NCBI GenBank assembly: GCA_024500155.1 | Contig: CM044860.1 | Coordinates: 8,604,501 to 8,668,500 of the forward strand | DNA length: 64,000 bases | Direction of reading: 5' to 3' | Source of the DNA: Chenopodium formosanum | Lineage: Eukaryota > Streptophyta > Magnoliopsida > Caryophyllales > Amaranthaceae | In this document: piece after piece, positions 39,343 to 50,965 of the stretch | Position numbering within the stretch: the first letter of the stretch is position 1 | Layout of the letters: each line of letters begins with the position of its first letter | Notes under the pieces: model-generated | Databases searched by the model: none | The model's input: the letters and a program-made list of their open reading frames with translations, nothing else | Told to the model about the DNA's origin: nothing | Position numbers and translations under genes: made by a program

Positions 39343-40804
39343 ATGAGTGATAGGAATGCTATGAGGAGATGGATTAGTGAAGAAGATGATTTATTGGTCC
39401 AGTTTTTGGTTGAGATGAACAACGACGGAAAATGGAAAGGTGAAGGTGGCTTTAAAAGTGGCTACTTGAATCATTTAGAGAAGCTATTTGGTGAGAAGAT
39501 GCCTGAAGCAGGTTTAAAAGCATCAAACATTGATTCAAGGCTATCTTATTTGAAGAAAAGGTTTAATGCATTGTTGGATATCAAGCATAAAGGTAGTGGT
39601 TTTGGCTGGGATGACACTTTGAAAATGGTCACGGGTGATCGTACTTTGTTTGAAGGATGGGCTAAGGTAAATTTATGAACCCCTAATGCTTGATAATATA
39701 ATTTTCTGGGATTTTATATTTTATGCTTGATAAATTTAAAGTTTGCTGGGATTTTATATAGTATGTTAATTGGAGAGATTAGTTATATATGCATGATTTT
39801 ATTAAGCTCTGTATGCTATGTCATTGTTGCTATGCTAGTTATTGGCTGCTCTGTGCCTGGTGTTGGTTGTTCTGGTCCTGCTGTATGTGAGACCATTGCT
39901 ATGTCCTGTAGTGTCTCTTTCTCCTGTAGTATGTGTAAAGTTTTCTGTGTTTATCCTGTCTAAATATTTGCAGTCTTGGAGAGTTTTTGTTGCAAAATAT
40001 TTCATTACTTGCATAGAGCCTATGCTGTGAGTTACTATAGAGCCCTGGCATTAAATTTATTTGATAAGAAAAAGTTATAATGATATGAATAATATGAGTG
40101 GCAAATGGCAATATTTTGGTATCAAGAATATCAACAGATTGCTATAGTATCAACTGAATTATTATCATTACTTGCTTTTGTTTCCTGCACTCCCCCCTCC
40201 CTAATTATAATAACATAGAACTTGTGTATAATGCTGCCATGTTGCTATGTTAGTGTTGCTCATTCCTTGTACATCCTGCTGCTGCCATGTCTAATACCAT
40301 AAATTTACAGACTCACAAAGAAGCAAAGGGCTTGTATCGAAAACCATTCCCATTGTTTGATGATCTTGAGGAAGTATTTGCAAAAGATAGAGCTACTGGA
40401 GTGAAAGCTGCAATGCCTCTTGATAGAGATGATCAAGTCATGAATGTCCAAGACATCATCAAAAAATTCTGTTGAAGTATCATCTACAAACCACGATGAT
40501 GATGTGTTGACTGAAGGGTCTAATAAGAGGACTATAGATGAGGGTTCATCCAAGAAGGCAACTAAGAAAAAGTTGCGAACAACCAACAAAGAAATTCAAA
40601 ATGTTCAAAAAAATTTGGAGTCGATGACGGGAAAGATGTTGGAGAATAGCAATGCTCAGATTGATAAGTTGGTGAGTATTCTCGAAGGGCCAAAAAAAAA
40701 TCAAGGTTGGATTGCGTGAAGAATTAGGAAAAGTTCCCGGTATTTCTACGGCTAATGCACTTTCTTTGTGTGTTAAGATGACTGAAGATGAGATAGTCAT
40801 ATAA
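39343..40804 (+). pseudogene. Myb/SANT-like partner protein of the PIF/Harbinger element, frameshifted
   Basis: Second element-encoded protein; in this superfamily it binds DNA and escorts the transposase into the nucleus. Exon 1 (39343-39666) encodes the Myb/SANT-like domain (RRWISEEDDLLVQFLVEM...GFGWD). The frame continues at 40311 (THKEAKGLYRKPFPLFDDLE) after an AG acceptor. Near 40463, in a run of six A, the frame ends at TGA (40473-40475), and the natural continuation (NSVEVSS...) is in another frame. A second shift occurs in a nine-A run near 40692, after which the C-terminal tail reaches TAA at 40802-40804. Both lesions are in homopolymers, so sequencing error is possible. Confidence 0.75.
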
Positions 40805-41038
40805 CGAGAAATATGATTTTTTAAATATGATTTTAAAGAAGTAAGGGTGGTCTTTGGGAGTATATTTTGACATATGTACTAATAATGTTGATGCTACCTT
40901 TTAGCTTACTGTCTATTTTACTATTGTAAGGTACTTAAGTACTAATTATGAATTTATTTTCTTAATTAGATTTTTTAATGTTTAATTTCCAAAATAATCA
41001 TAAAAGAAATGTTAGAAAAATAAAATGGCAAAAGAAAG

Positions 41039-41041
<3 letters not shown>

Positions 41042-41089
<48 letters not shown>
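41042..41089. repeat. Poly(A) run of 48 near the PIF right end
   Basis: Uninterrupted A run inside the PIF/Harbinger element, downstream of its second gene. Length is likely unreliable. It has no target duplication of its own that I can see. Confidence 0.9.
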
Positions 41090-41091
<2 letters not shown>

Positions 41092-41317
41092 AACATAAGT
41101 GATCTTGAGTAATATCAGTACGAAGGTAACATCATAAAGCCCAGCGTAACATTCCCAAACTTGGAAATGGGCTGGAAATTATAAATCTGGTAACATTCCC
41201 AAACCTGACAAATAATTACCCCTGTACACTTTGTCTACCCCATCCCTCCCCCCTTGAATAGTTAGTGCTTTAATAATTACCCCCCTAATTATTCTCTGCA
41301 ATCCAGGCATCCCCTAA

Positions 41318-41845
41318 AAGGTATAATATTGCCCCAATTGGGTTTAGAAACCCAAAGGGGAGGTTTGTATTGACTATATTATAACTCATACCATACTTCC
41401 AGGTATCAAATAAAAAGAAAATATTTTATTCCACATTGGTGAAGTAGCTCACAATTTCTCTCGCCAATCATATTCCACTAACTTTAGCCACTGACTTGAG
41501 TCACTTATTTACTTTTTTCACAATGGTAAGCTAGTTCACTACAATTAAAAAAATTGTTTTATGTTAATTTTGAGCAAAAAAATTGAATGAAAATATAAAA
41601 AATTGTCACTTGTCTTCTCCTTGTTTGTCACTGGGCTCGTGTGCCGAGGTTGTCAATGACTTGGAAGAGGGAGGAGCCTCACCCCATGAGTCACCTTTCA
41701 CAATGGTAAGCTAGCTCAAAATAGGAGAGAGAGTGTTATGGGGAGGGTATTAAGTCACCCATTGTGGGTGAACGAGTTTTAACCCCATGTCACTGATTTC
41801 AAATCCATACAACTATGTAAACCAAACACATCCTAAAGGATTTGT
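41318..41845. other. Unresolved insertion-like sequence in RGL-B intron 5
   Basis: About 530 bp between the PIF right end and sequence that again matches copy A intron 5 (AAAGGATTTGTACA onward). It contains TCACAATGGTAAGCTAG twice (about 41518 and 41698) and TTTGGTTTACATAG-type sequence at its right side (minus strand). It may be an older MITE. No matched termini found. Confidence 0.35.
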
Positions 41846-43823
41846 ACAGTGTGACGAATAATTCTAGATGGATAGTGTAAAAATTATAGTGATGAGCTAA
41901 ACAATCGGTTTTTGACGGTTAAATTGATGAACAGGTTTCATTATATGGCTGTAGCAGACAACAGGCAAAGAAAAATGCCACTTCCAGATGACAGGTCACC
42001 AGGAAGGTGCAAAATCCTTGAACCTCCTGAAGCAGTGCTTCTTACAAATCCTATTGAAGAGGAATTTAAAGGAGAGGTATATATTAAATATGTACGTGAC
42101 TTTGTGTCGTGTCATACATTTATTAAGATACCTTGTCTTCTAATTTCTAACGAAAAATAGAGAATGTTGAATTTCAACTCACAACCTCTGTCCTCTAGGA
42201 TATACCCGACAATTTTTATTTATATGTATACCATCAATCTTATGACATAGTATCACTTTAACTAACCAAAATTTACATGAATTGTTAGGTACTTTGATGA
42301 TGATCATATTCCAGCCAATGGAGCATATATAGGTTTAGCTTCTCCTAATGAATCAAAATCTTGGCAACTGGAAAGCAAAGTGATTGATTTACAACTACAA
42401 ACTATTAAAGCATAGTGAATATGATCTCAAAATGTTCGAGTGTCTGGTGTATATTGTTTAAATGATATAAATTGCATATTAACAGGGTTACCAGTTTTGG
42501 ACAACAACAAATGAAGATGGCTATTTCTTCATAGATAATATAAGAGCTGGTGACCACAATCTGTATGCTTCGGTCCCTGGCTTCATAGGAGACTATGTAT
42601 ACGACAACAATGTTTCTGTAACTCCAGGTCTTCAAATTAAACTTACTCCCATTTATACGAAATTTATACAAAATTTATACAAAATTTCCGGTGTCTAACC
42701 ATCTATCTTACATTACTACATAAGACTTGAAAAAATGATTTACAGAAAATAAATATGTGCAGGTTGTGATATTGATATGGGGGAACTTGTGTATAAACCT
42801 CCAAGTGATGGACCTACATTGTGAGAAATCGGTGTTCCTGATCGAACAGCTAAAGAGTTTTACATACCTGATCCAAATCCTAAGTATGTCAACAAACTCT
42901 ATCTCAATCACCCTGACAGGTTAGCTCTCATATCATTATCAAAGTTTCTGAATTGTCAAGCTTTTGCATATTGTTTAGCAGTGTTATCTAGGCTAATCAT
43001 CCATTAGTAACTTTTATTAGTGTCAACTTTTTAAACAGATTTAGACAGTATGGTTTATGGGAAAGATACACCGAATTATATCCTAATGAAGATCTAGTTT
43101 ACACAATTGGAGAAAGTGATTACGAAAAGGATTGGTTCTTTGCTCAAGTTACCAGGTAACTAAGGCATCATACTTTGGTTAAAAGTCAATTAGACAACAT
43201 TGATAAAAATGTTGTATGTATGCATCTTCCTGAAGCAATGTCTTTTGTCAGCGGTCATTTTTGACAATGGTTGAAAGGGAAATATGTAACCAATCAAGAC
43301 TTTAATCTATATAAAACAGTTTCTATCAGTAATAATCAGCTTAAATTAGTTTCTATCAGTAGACACTTTCAATCAGTCGAGATCTGTTCTTAATTACTCT
43401 GTAGTAATTATCGGTTTAAACAGAAGCACTAAAGAAGTAGCAAAAACTTAGCTTTGATGAGTGAACATGGATTAAAATCAGTTTATTGTTAATCAGCAAA
43501 AAGTATCAATTTTAGTCAATTATATTCAGTTTAGTTTGTAATGAGTATTCATAATTTAACAACCCAAATGGAAAAACAAGCCATAAGCAAAACAAATGTG
43601 CTCGCGTAAAGCAGTAAAGCTGTACATCTAATGAATAATCACTAACAAAAAATGAATTTAAAAATATAAAATTGCAGGAAAAATGGGAATGCATACCAAG
43701 GCACTACATGGAAAATCAAGTTCAACCTTGAAGAAGTTAACCAACATGGAGTCTATAAACTAAGATTGGCTCTTGCAACTGCGAACTTGGCAGAACTACA
43801 GGTAATTTATTCACAAAAACATG

Positions 43824-43918
43824 TACTACCTACGTTAACTATTATGTGCAACAAAGGGGTATTATTTGTGAGACATAAAATATTCCTTTGTTGCACATAA
43901 TAATTAACGGAGGTAGTA
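43824..43918. mobile_element. Short hairpin MITE, copy 2 (RGL-B intron 14)
   Basis: About 95 bp, TA-flanked, arms TACTACCTACGTTAACTATT and AATAATTAACGGAGGTAGTA. Central loop GGGGTATTATTTGTGAGACA. Copy A intron 14 (30671-30760) lacks it, so it arrived after the A/B duplication. Confidence 0.8.
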
Positions 43919-44256
43919 TTAAATTTATTTTTCTATCTACCATATACAATGATTTTCAACTGAAGAAAATTTATTTTGTACATATGTATGTGGAAAACCA
44001 TGTTTAGGTTCGAGTAAATGATCCAAAAGCAGATCCTCCGGTTTTTACAACAGGACTAATAGGGAAAGAAAATGCGATTGCAAGACATGGGATTCATGGG
44101 CTTTACAGGCTTTATACAGCAAATATACAGGGAACTAAGCTTATACAAGGTGACAATATAGTTTATTTGACTCAGGCAAATGGTGGTAGCCCTTTTATAG
44201 GAATCATGTATGACTACATTCGCCTCGAAAAGCCTCCTGATTCTGATCAATGTTAA

Positions 44257-45774
44257 CGTTCCAAGGGTTATTTTCTCTGATGTATATAAACAAGATGATT
44301 ATGTATATGCTGTCAATGCCACGGCAGTGAAATGTTATTATGTTATGACTGTCAGATAGAAGCAAGTTATTGCTTATGTAGTATGAATTTTTCTTAAGTA
44401 TAAAACAATTTCAATCAATACTAGGAAAATCTGTAAAAAAATACTTTTTATTTAAGCATTCTTAAATATATGTTTGAATAAATTATAAGGATCCTATTTT
44501 AATAAGTAGAAAGTTTGACAAAATGATAAGGAAGCTCCTCAAAGTACTAAGCATTCTTATTTATATGTTACCTAGAGATCATACAAAGCATTTTAGAGCC
44601 AGTTATTATAATGACACCAGATACAAATGGTTTGATAAAGTTGGCACTTGCATGGTGGTAAATCCGGAAAGGTTTGTTCTTATGACTTTAAGGTAATAAA
44701 ATCAAAACTTCCTAGGGACTCTTTAGAGTGAGGATTCTCTTATCCTTTTTCCTCACTTTCAAAATCCCAAAAACATGGCGACAATTATATTTAAAAAGTA
44801 CATATAGGAAAAGTAAGCAACATTTTAGAAAGACACTACACTCCGATTTGACTTATATAATAGAAATTTGGCTAAATTTCTTTTTGTATATGAAATTCGT
44901 TTGGAATAATTAAGAAGTCATTGCCAAGGTAAGAAAGTAAAAAAGACAAATCCCCAATTCAATTAAGGCCATGTGAGTGCAATTTATTTCATACTCTCAA
45001 ATTCAGGAATAGTTTTATAGTTACGTGCAGAAACACAAAATGATGCAATGTTTATACATCATCTTAATGTGTCACACTCACATAACGTCACATGCCCGCC
45101 CCTTCAAATATCATAGTACATGTGTTGTGTAGTCTTTATATATTGTTTTCAAACTTGATACACGAATATGATGACCAAAAAAAAATAACAAACTACAAGC
45201 GGAAGAGTAAATCAATAGTTCATTTCATGCTTCACACAATACCTAATAGTTAAAACAAATAATCATTTCCCTCTCCATAAATCTGAAACCACCTTCAAAA
45301 ATAGTTCTAATTATTTAAACGAAACCAACATTACGTATCCACATAAAACGTCAATTTCTCAACATCTCAAATAAATTATACATCCCCCACAACTCCCAAA
45401 TCAAAAAACACAAACTCAAATTATCCACAAACATTCCCACAAATTAAAACAAACATTAAAATCAAAATCAAAATTAAAATTCATTAAATTATCCAAATTC
45501 TTGGATTGCACGTCCTTTTATAAGAACATCCATCCACCAAGCGAGTAACGACCAAGTCAAGAGTAGGAAAAGGAACCTAAAAAGAACCCCCAAAAAAAGG
45601 AGGTCCAAAGATAAAGATTATTTATGCTTTAATCCTTTTTATTTTCAGGGAAATTGATGCTTTAATTCTAGTTTAAATCCATAATTATAATTTTATAATA
45701 TACAAGTTGCTGCCTAATTAGAGGCAGACCATACATATAGTTGTACATATATACACATACAGTTATACTAAAGT
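44257..45774. other. 3' flank of RGL-B and intergenic region upstream of RGL-C
   Basis: The first 200 bp match the 3' flank of copy A (CCAAGGGTTA, GTCAGATAGAAGCAA), closing the duplicated unit near 44450. The rest is AT-rich with no recognisable gene or element ends. Confidence 0.65.
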
Positions 45775-45783
45775 CTATAAATA
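45775..45783 (+). promoter_or_regulatory. TATA box of RGL copy C
   Basis: CTATAAATA, about 100 bp upstream of the start codon at 45884. A good plant TATA context with no competing ATG between it and the start. Confidence 0.6.
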
Positions 45784-45883
45784 TTCGATATTTACCAAGA
45801 AAGGCTACAATTATCTACCACATTTCATACAGTACAAATTTGATTAAGCATAGAAATTTTTTTGGTTGATCTGGGAAGGAAGA

Positions 45884-48800
45884 ATGTCGTCGTTGTCGTC
45901 GTCATCATCGAAAGCGAAATCGTGGATGTGTGGGTGTTGTGGCAATGGTGGAGGTGTGGAACCAGGCCCAGATGCACCAACTGATCAAGCTGTTCAACTT
46001 CAGATTCTTGATCGTTATGTATGTGTCGGTGTTTTTATTTTCTAAATAAAGTTTTTATTTTTATTAAGTGGTTTGGAATGTTTGTTATGTTGGTTGTGTT
46101 TGGTTATTTGTTTGAGCCTAGGGAATATATTTAATGTACTTTCTTTTATTGGATTGTCGCGTTTAAAAACACATAGTCTCAAGTGCACCTGATAATTTAC
46201 CTAATCGTTGTTACTTTTGTTAGTTTTGGATGGTTACCTTAGGATAGTACTAAGACTAGTAAGTAGTAACCTATGGTTCTTATTTAAATTGCATCCTTAA
46301 CATCTGTAATAGTGTAAATTGAACTAGTAATGTAACAACTAAGTTTGATTTGATCGAGATAATATTCAATTGGTTAACTTGGTCAAATATCATGGCTCAC
46401 CAAGTTGTATGAGTCAAAATCAGAGCAATAATGTAAGAAAAGGAATTTTTAGAGGCTTAATTTTGCTTTAAAGTAAGCTTAATTGATAGTGAATGACATA
46501 TTGACATGGAGTAATATAGCTTCAACCTTAGTTCTCTAGGAGTTTATATTTCTGCATGGATTTAAGCTGGAGTATCTACTTGCAGGTAGTGTTAGACAAT
46601 GGCATTGCTCGAGTGACAATATCGAAACCAGGAGGAATTGTTACTGGAATAGCTTATAATGGCATTGACAATTTGCTTGAATCTCGAAATCCTGAGGACA
46701 ATAGAGGGTAAGCATTGCATATAATCAGATTTGTACAATCATTTTGCTTAATGAATTCAATACTTCAATCAGTCTCTATATAGAATCTAAAAAAAAAATC
46801 AAGATAATGAAAGAAAAGTTGGTCATAGCATGTGAAAATTTTCAGTATTTTCGCTTGTTTTATGATATATTTAACTGTGTTATGTATGCAGGTATTGGGA
46901 TCTTGTTTGGAATGACGCTACTACACCAGGGACATTTGACACGTTTGTTCCTCTCGCCTTCATCGTTCTTAGTTTGCCAAAATAAAATGGATAACTTGTA
47001 AATTTTAGGCTTTGTTTTACAAATTTGACTAAGGCTATTTGCTAACTATATGCAGGATTAAAGCAACAACTTTTCAGGTGATTATGTCAAATGATGATCA
47101 GGTGGAAGTTTCCTTTAGTAGACAGTGGGATCCTTCACTCAAGGGCAAGTTAGTCCCATTGAACATCGATAAAAGGTAGTTGCTTTAATCTTCGCCATAG
47201 TATATAAACTACTTTTTATAGAGCACACTTCCTCCTTTATATATTAGTACCCCTCTGTCTGGAATTAGTTGTCATGTTAATAATGTAATTTAAACCAATA
47301 ATCGTTATACTTTTAGGTTTATAATGTTGCGTGGCTCATCCGGGTTCTATACCTATGCAATCTATGAGCATATGAATGATTGGCCGGGCTTCAGCATGGG
47401 GGAAACTAGGATCACATTCAAGCTCAATAAACAGTGGTACGAGAAACTGATTTCTTTGGACAGGTTTCATGGTAAACCAAATTAATTAGAAGAAATTTTA
47501 AGTAACAAAGCACGATATGTTTTGTGTATTAGGTTTCACTACATGGCTATTGCAGATGACAGGCAAAGGTTCATGCCTTTGCCTGATGATAGAATGCCCG
47601 GAAGGTGCCAAAAGCTTGCCTATCCTGAAGCTGTTCTGTTGACAAACCCTGTAGAACCAAGCCTTAAAGGAGAGGTGTCATTTCCTCTTATCTCATGTAG
47701 ATAAATGTTGATTATGCATTAATTTAAGTATTTTGAGATTTGTTCAATCATGTTTAGTGAGTTAATGAATTGTTATATTACATAGGTTGATGACAAATAC
47801 CAGTATTCATGTGACAACAAAGACATCCTAGTCCATGGTTGGATTTGCACTGACCAGCCTACTGGATTTTGGCAAATCACACCTAGCTACGAGTATCGGT
47901 CTGGTGGGCCCGTCAAACAAAACCTGACATCCCACGTGGGGCCTACATCCTTATCAGTACGTGAACGGACATTCAGCTAGTTGTACCAAAGACTTAAACA
48001 CATAGAATATACAATATATGTATGGATTTTTCTTGCTGGTGTTATTTCTGGATGAACTTAGCTGATGAAAAACTACTTTGATTGCAGGTGTTTTATAGTG
48101 GTCATTATGCAGGGGATGCTCTGGTGCCGAAATTTGATGATAATGAGCCGTGGAAAAGGGTATTTGGGCCTGTTTTCATCTACTGCAATTCTTGTCCAAA
48201 GGATGTCGATTTTCATTCGCTTTGGGAAGATGCTAAAAAGCAGGTCAACCTCTAAAACACTATTGGAGTACTACTATTAACATGTTTGTTTGATAATGTT
48301 TTGTAATCCTCATTGATTAGCACTGAAAATTGGTTTTGTATTTCATTTTCATCCATGTGTAGTTGGTAGTAGAAACTCAGAACTGGCCTTATAGTTTCCC
48401 AGCTTCAGAAGATTTTCCAAAACCTAATCAAAGGGGTAAAGTCAGTGGCAGATTACTAGTCCGAGACAGGTTGTTTATAAAGACATTAAGCATTTATACA
48501 TTGGTATTTCATTTATATTATAATTTTTCACACTTGTGCTTTGGCAATATATGGTTTATATCATTTTGTTTAGGTATATTAGTGATGATCATATTCCAGC
48601 AAGTGGAGCTTATGTGGGACTAGCCCCACCAGGACCACCTGGATTGTGGCAAACTGAAATCAAGGTAATTTTTCTTTTTTAGTACCATTTACAAGCATAT
48701 AACTGAAATCACTTTGACCTGACCATCTATGTCTCACCATATTACCACTGGTACCTTAATTTCAGCTCCACTTTTGTGCTAAAAACGGCTGTCATTTGTT

Positions 48801-50484
48801 CAATTTTCCAGGGTTATCAGTTCTGGACAACAGCAGATGAGAATGGTTCTTTCTCTATCGAGGGCATAAGAGAAGGAGATTATAATCTTTACTCTTATGT
48901 TCCTGGTGTCATTGGAGACTATAGATGTGATGCTGTCATTACCATAACTGCAGGTTTGAATGAACAGTCATTCGTTGCATAGTATCATGAAATTAGTGTA
49001 GCTTATGCTATATCAGCTAATAAAAAACAGCACTTTACACTTTACAGTACTACATTTAACTTAAGTATTGAATTAATATCAGGTTGTGATGCACAAATGG
49101 GTGACTTGGTGTATGAACCTCCTCGAGATGGACCAACCTTGTGGGAAATCGGATTTCCTGATCGCACTGCAGCAGAATTCTATGCTCCTGATCCTAATCC
49201 TAATTATGTCAATCAACTCTATGTTAATCATCCTGACAGGTTAGCGAGTTTCTTAACAATTTAAAACACAATCTCTGTTGAAAAAACAGTCAACTTGATG
49301 TAGTTGCTCATATTTGACAACTATTTGCATAAAATCTTTGGCAGGTTTAGGCAATATGGATTGTGGGAGAGATACACAGAATTGTACCCAAATGATGATC
49401 TAATTTTTACCATTGGTGAAAGTGATTACCGAAAGGATTGGTTCTTTGCTCAAGTTCCTAGGTACGGAGTCTCAGTTTTCCTACAGAACTTGTACCACTT
49501 TCACTTGCTTGATACATATATGATCGTAAACCTGTGAAAAGAATGTCTGTTGTAATACATTTTTCGCTGCCAAGTAACAACATTGTATCAAAGTGTAAGA
49601 TCCTCTAAGAAAGCCTAGCTTATTTTGTCACACAGGAAGACAGAAAACGGGTTTGTAGGAACAACTTGGCAAGTTAAATTCAAATTAGATGAGGTAGATC
49701 AGAAAGGGATCTACAAATTGAGGCTGGCAATTGCTTCTGCTACCCTTGCTGAAGTTCAGGTAACATCTCATTTTCAAGCTCCTTTTATGTTCCATTCATT
49801 TAATAAATGTTCCGTTTTCACTTTTTGTTCTTTCTACTCAGACTAGTATTGTCTCTAAAAAAAATTTAAAGTATGAAGAACAAAGAGGAAGTCCCAGTTA
49901 ATCTCCAAGGTATACAATTATTGTTTATCACATGATATTTTGGTAGATAAATCAACTTTATCCAGTCATTATCACAGTGGGACCCGCTTTTATTGAAAAA
50001 GTTATTGATTTATTTACCAAAATGCCATGTGATAAACAATACGGAGTAATTGTGTATCTCGGAGATGAACTTGTATTTACCCATTAAAAACTGAAAATTA
50101 CTAATTTGATCTTTAAGACTTTAAGCAAGACTGAAAAAATGAATTACTCCCATATGTTCTTGATAATAATATAATCTATGAATTCAATCTTAATTTTCTT
50201 ATATCATTATATACTTGTACATATTATATTTATAGGTACGGATGAACGATCGAAATGCAAATCGACCCATATTTACAACAGGACTTATAGGGAGGGATAA
50301 CTCAATTGCAAGACATGGATGTCATGGATTATATTGGCTTTATAACGTGGACATACAGGGTTCAAAGCTTGTAAAAGGCGATAATATTATGTTTTTGACT
50401 CAACCAAGAAACCAAAGCCCATTCCAAGGAATATTGTATGATTATATACGTCTCGAAGGACCTCCTACCAATGAAGCAATCTAA
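45884..50484 (+). CDS. Rhamnogalacturonate lyase (PL4), copy C
   Basis: Pectin RG-I lyase. Fifteen exons: 45884-46018, 46586-46707, 46892-46942, 47056-47175, 47317-47436, 47533-47674, 47786-47956, 48088-48243, 48363-48469, 48574-48664, 48812-48953, 49083-49239, 49345-49461, 49636-49759, 50236-50484. They encode 667 residues with no stop or shift. Every exon except 1 and 3 has exactly the copy A length. Exon 3 is 9 nt shorter and has a weak donor (AC|GTTTGT). The domain order is as in copy A: catalytic domain with VHGW (His247), FnIII-like domain (FWTTADENGSF), and a C-terminal jelly-roll-like domain ending DYIRLEGPP. The 31-residue N-terminal extension starts with a Ser run followed by MCGCCGNGGG and is not a signal peptide. 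Divergence from A/B indicates an older duplication; this is probably the ancestral-type member. Confidence 0.94.
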
Positions 50485-50871
50485 TACGAGTACCAAGGAA
50501 GGACTGACTCACTTGGTAATACTCTTACCTGAAATAATGATATATAGGGTTTGAATTTTATCGAGTGAGGCTACCTTACCTGCAACTACGAAATGAATAA
50601 ACCTACATCTCCTTACATTTAATAATAAAAATAAAATTAAAGCAGTGTAATAACCTCTTGTATTTTCTGCTATTATACTTTAGATATTATTTTATTTTTT
50701 CTGTATAAATTGATGTATCATAATCTTGTAATTAAATAAATGAATGGATAAAGTGGCTGATTTATGATACCCAAATGTCTAAGTCCATTTCTTTTTGTTG
50801 TTATTTCAGCATTAATGCTGTTTTATACGTAGTAGTATTACTAGTAGTATATTCTAGAGGCCCTTTACTTT

Positions 50872-50965
50872 TACTACCTCCGTTTCGCATTATCTGCAAC
50901 AAAGGGGTATTATTTGTGAGATATAAAATATTCCTTTGTTGCAGATAATGCGAAACGGAGGTAAT
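50872..50965. mobile_element. Short hairpin MITE, copy 3
   Basis: About 94 bp. Arms TACTACCTCCGTTTCGCATT and AATGCGAAACGGAGGTAATA, pairing over about 34 bp with one mismatch. Loop GGGGTATTATTTGTGAGATA. It lies about 390 bp downstream of RGL-C. Confidence 0.85.

Larger units (their letters stand above)
36648..41314 (+). mobile_element. PIF/Harbinger DNA transposon, 4,667 bp, two-gene structure
   Basis: Left end GGGCCCGCCTGGATTG; the inverted right end (41299-41314) reads GGGGATGCCTGGATTG, 13 of 16 matching. Flanked by the trinucleotide duplication TAA (36645-36647 and 41315-41317). It encodes the two proteins typical of the superfamily, a DDE transposase and a Myb/SANT-like DNA-binding protein, both on the plus strand. 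Inserted in intron 5 of RGL copy B. Both genes carry lesions, so it is probably not autonomous now. It includes a C-run at 36786-36798 and a 48-A run near the right end. Confidence 0.92.
33664..44256 (+). pseudogene. Rhamnogalacturonate lyase copy B, disrupted
   Basis: Retained exon equivalents of copy A: 33664-33705, 33906-34027, 34714-34773, 36178-36297, 36395-36514, 41935-42076, then 42289-42379, 42486-42627, 42763-42919, 43039-43155, 43678-43801, 44008-44256, each the same length as in copy A. Exons 7, 8 and 9 (434 nt, including VHGW and its His) are missing. The intron between 42077 and 42288 begins like intron 6 of copy A and continues like intron 9, so one deletion removed them and shifted the frame. 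Exon 12 also has TGA at 42822-42824 where copies A and C have TGG (Trp). A Mutator-like element expands intron 3 and a PIF/Harbinger element expands intron 5. Splice sites otherwise survive, suggesting recent death. At most a truncated catalytic-domain fragment could be made. Confidence 0.93.

Noticed and set aside
46941..46950. Possible loss of function in RGL-C exon 3 because of weak donor AC|GTTTGT and 9-nt shorter exon
   Set aside because: The frame is kept into exon 4 and the donor is still GT, so the shorter exon is probably normal variation.
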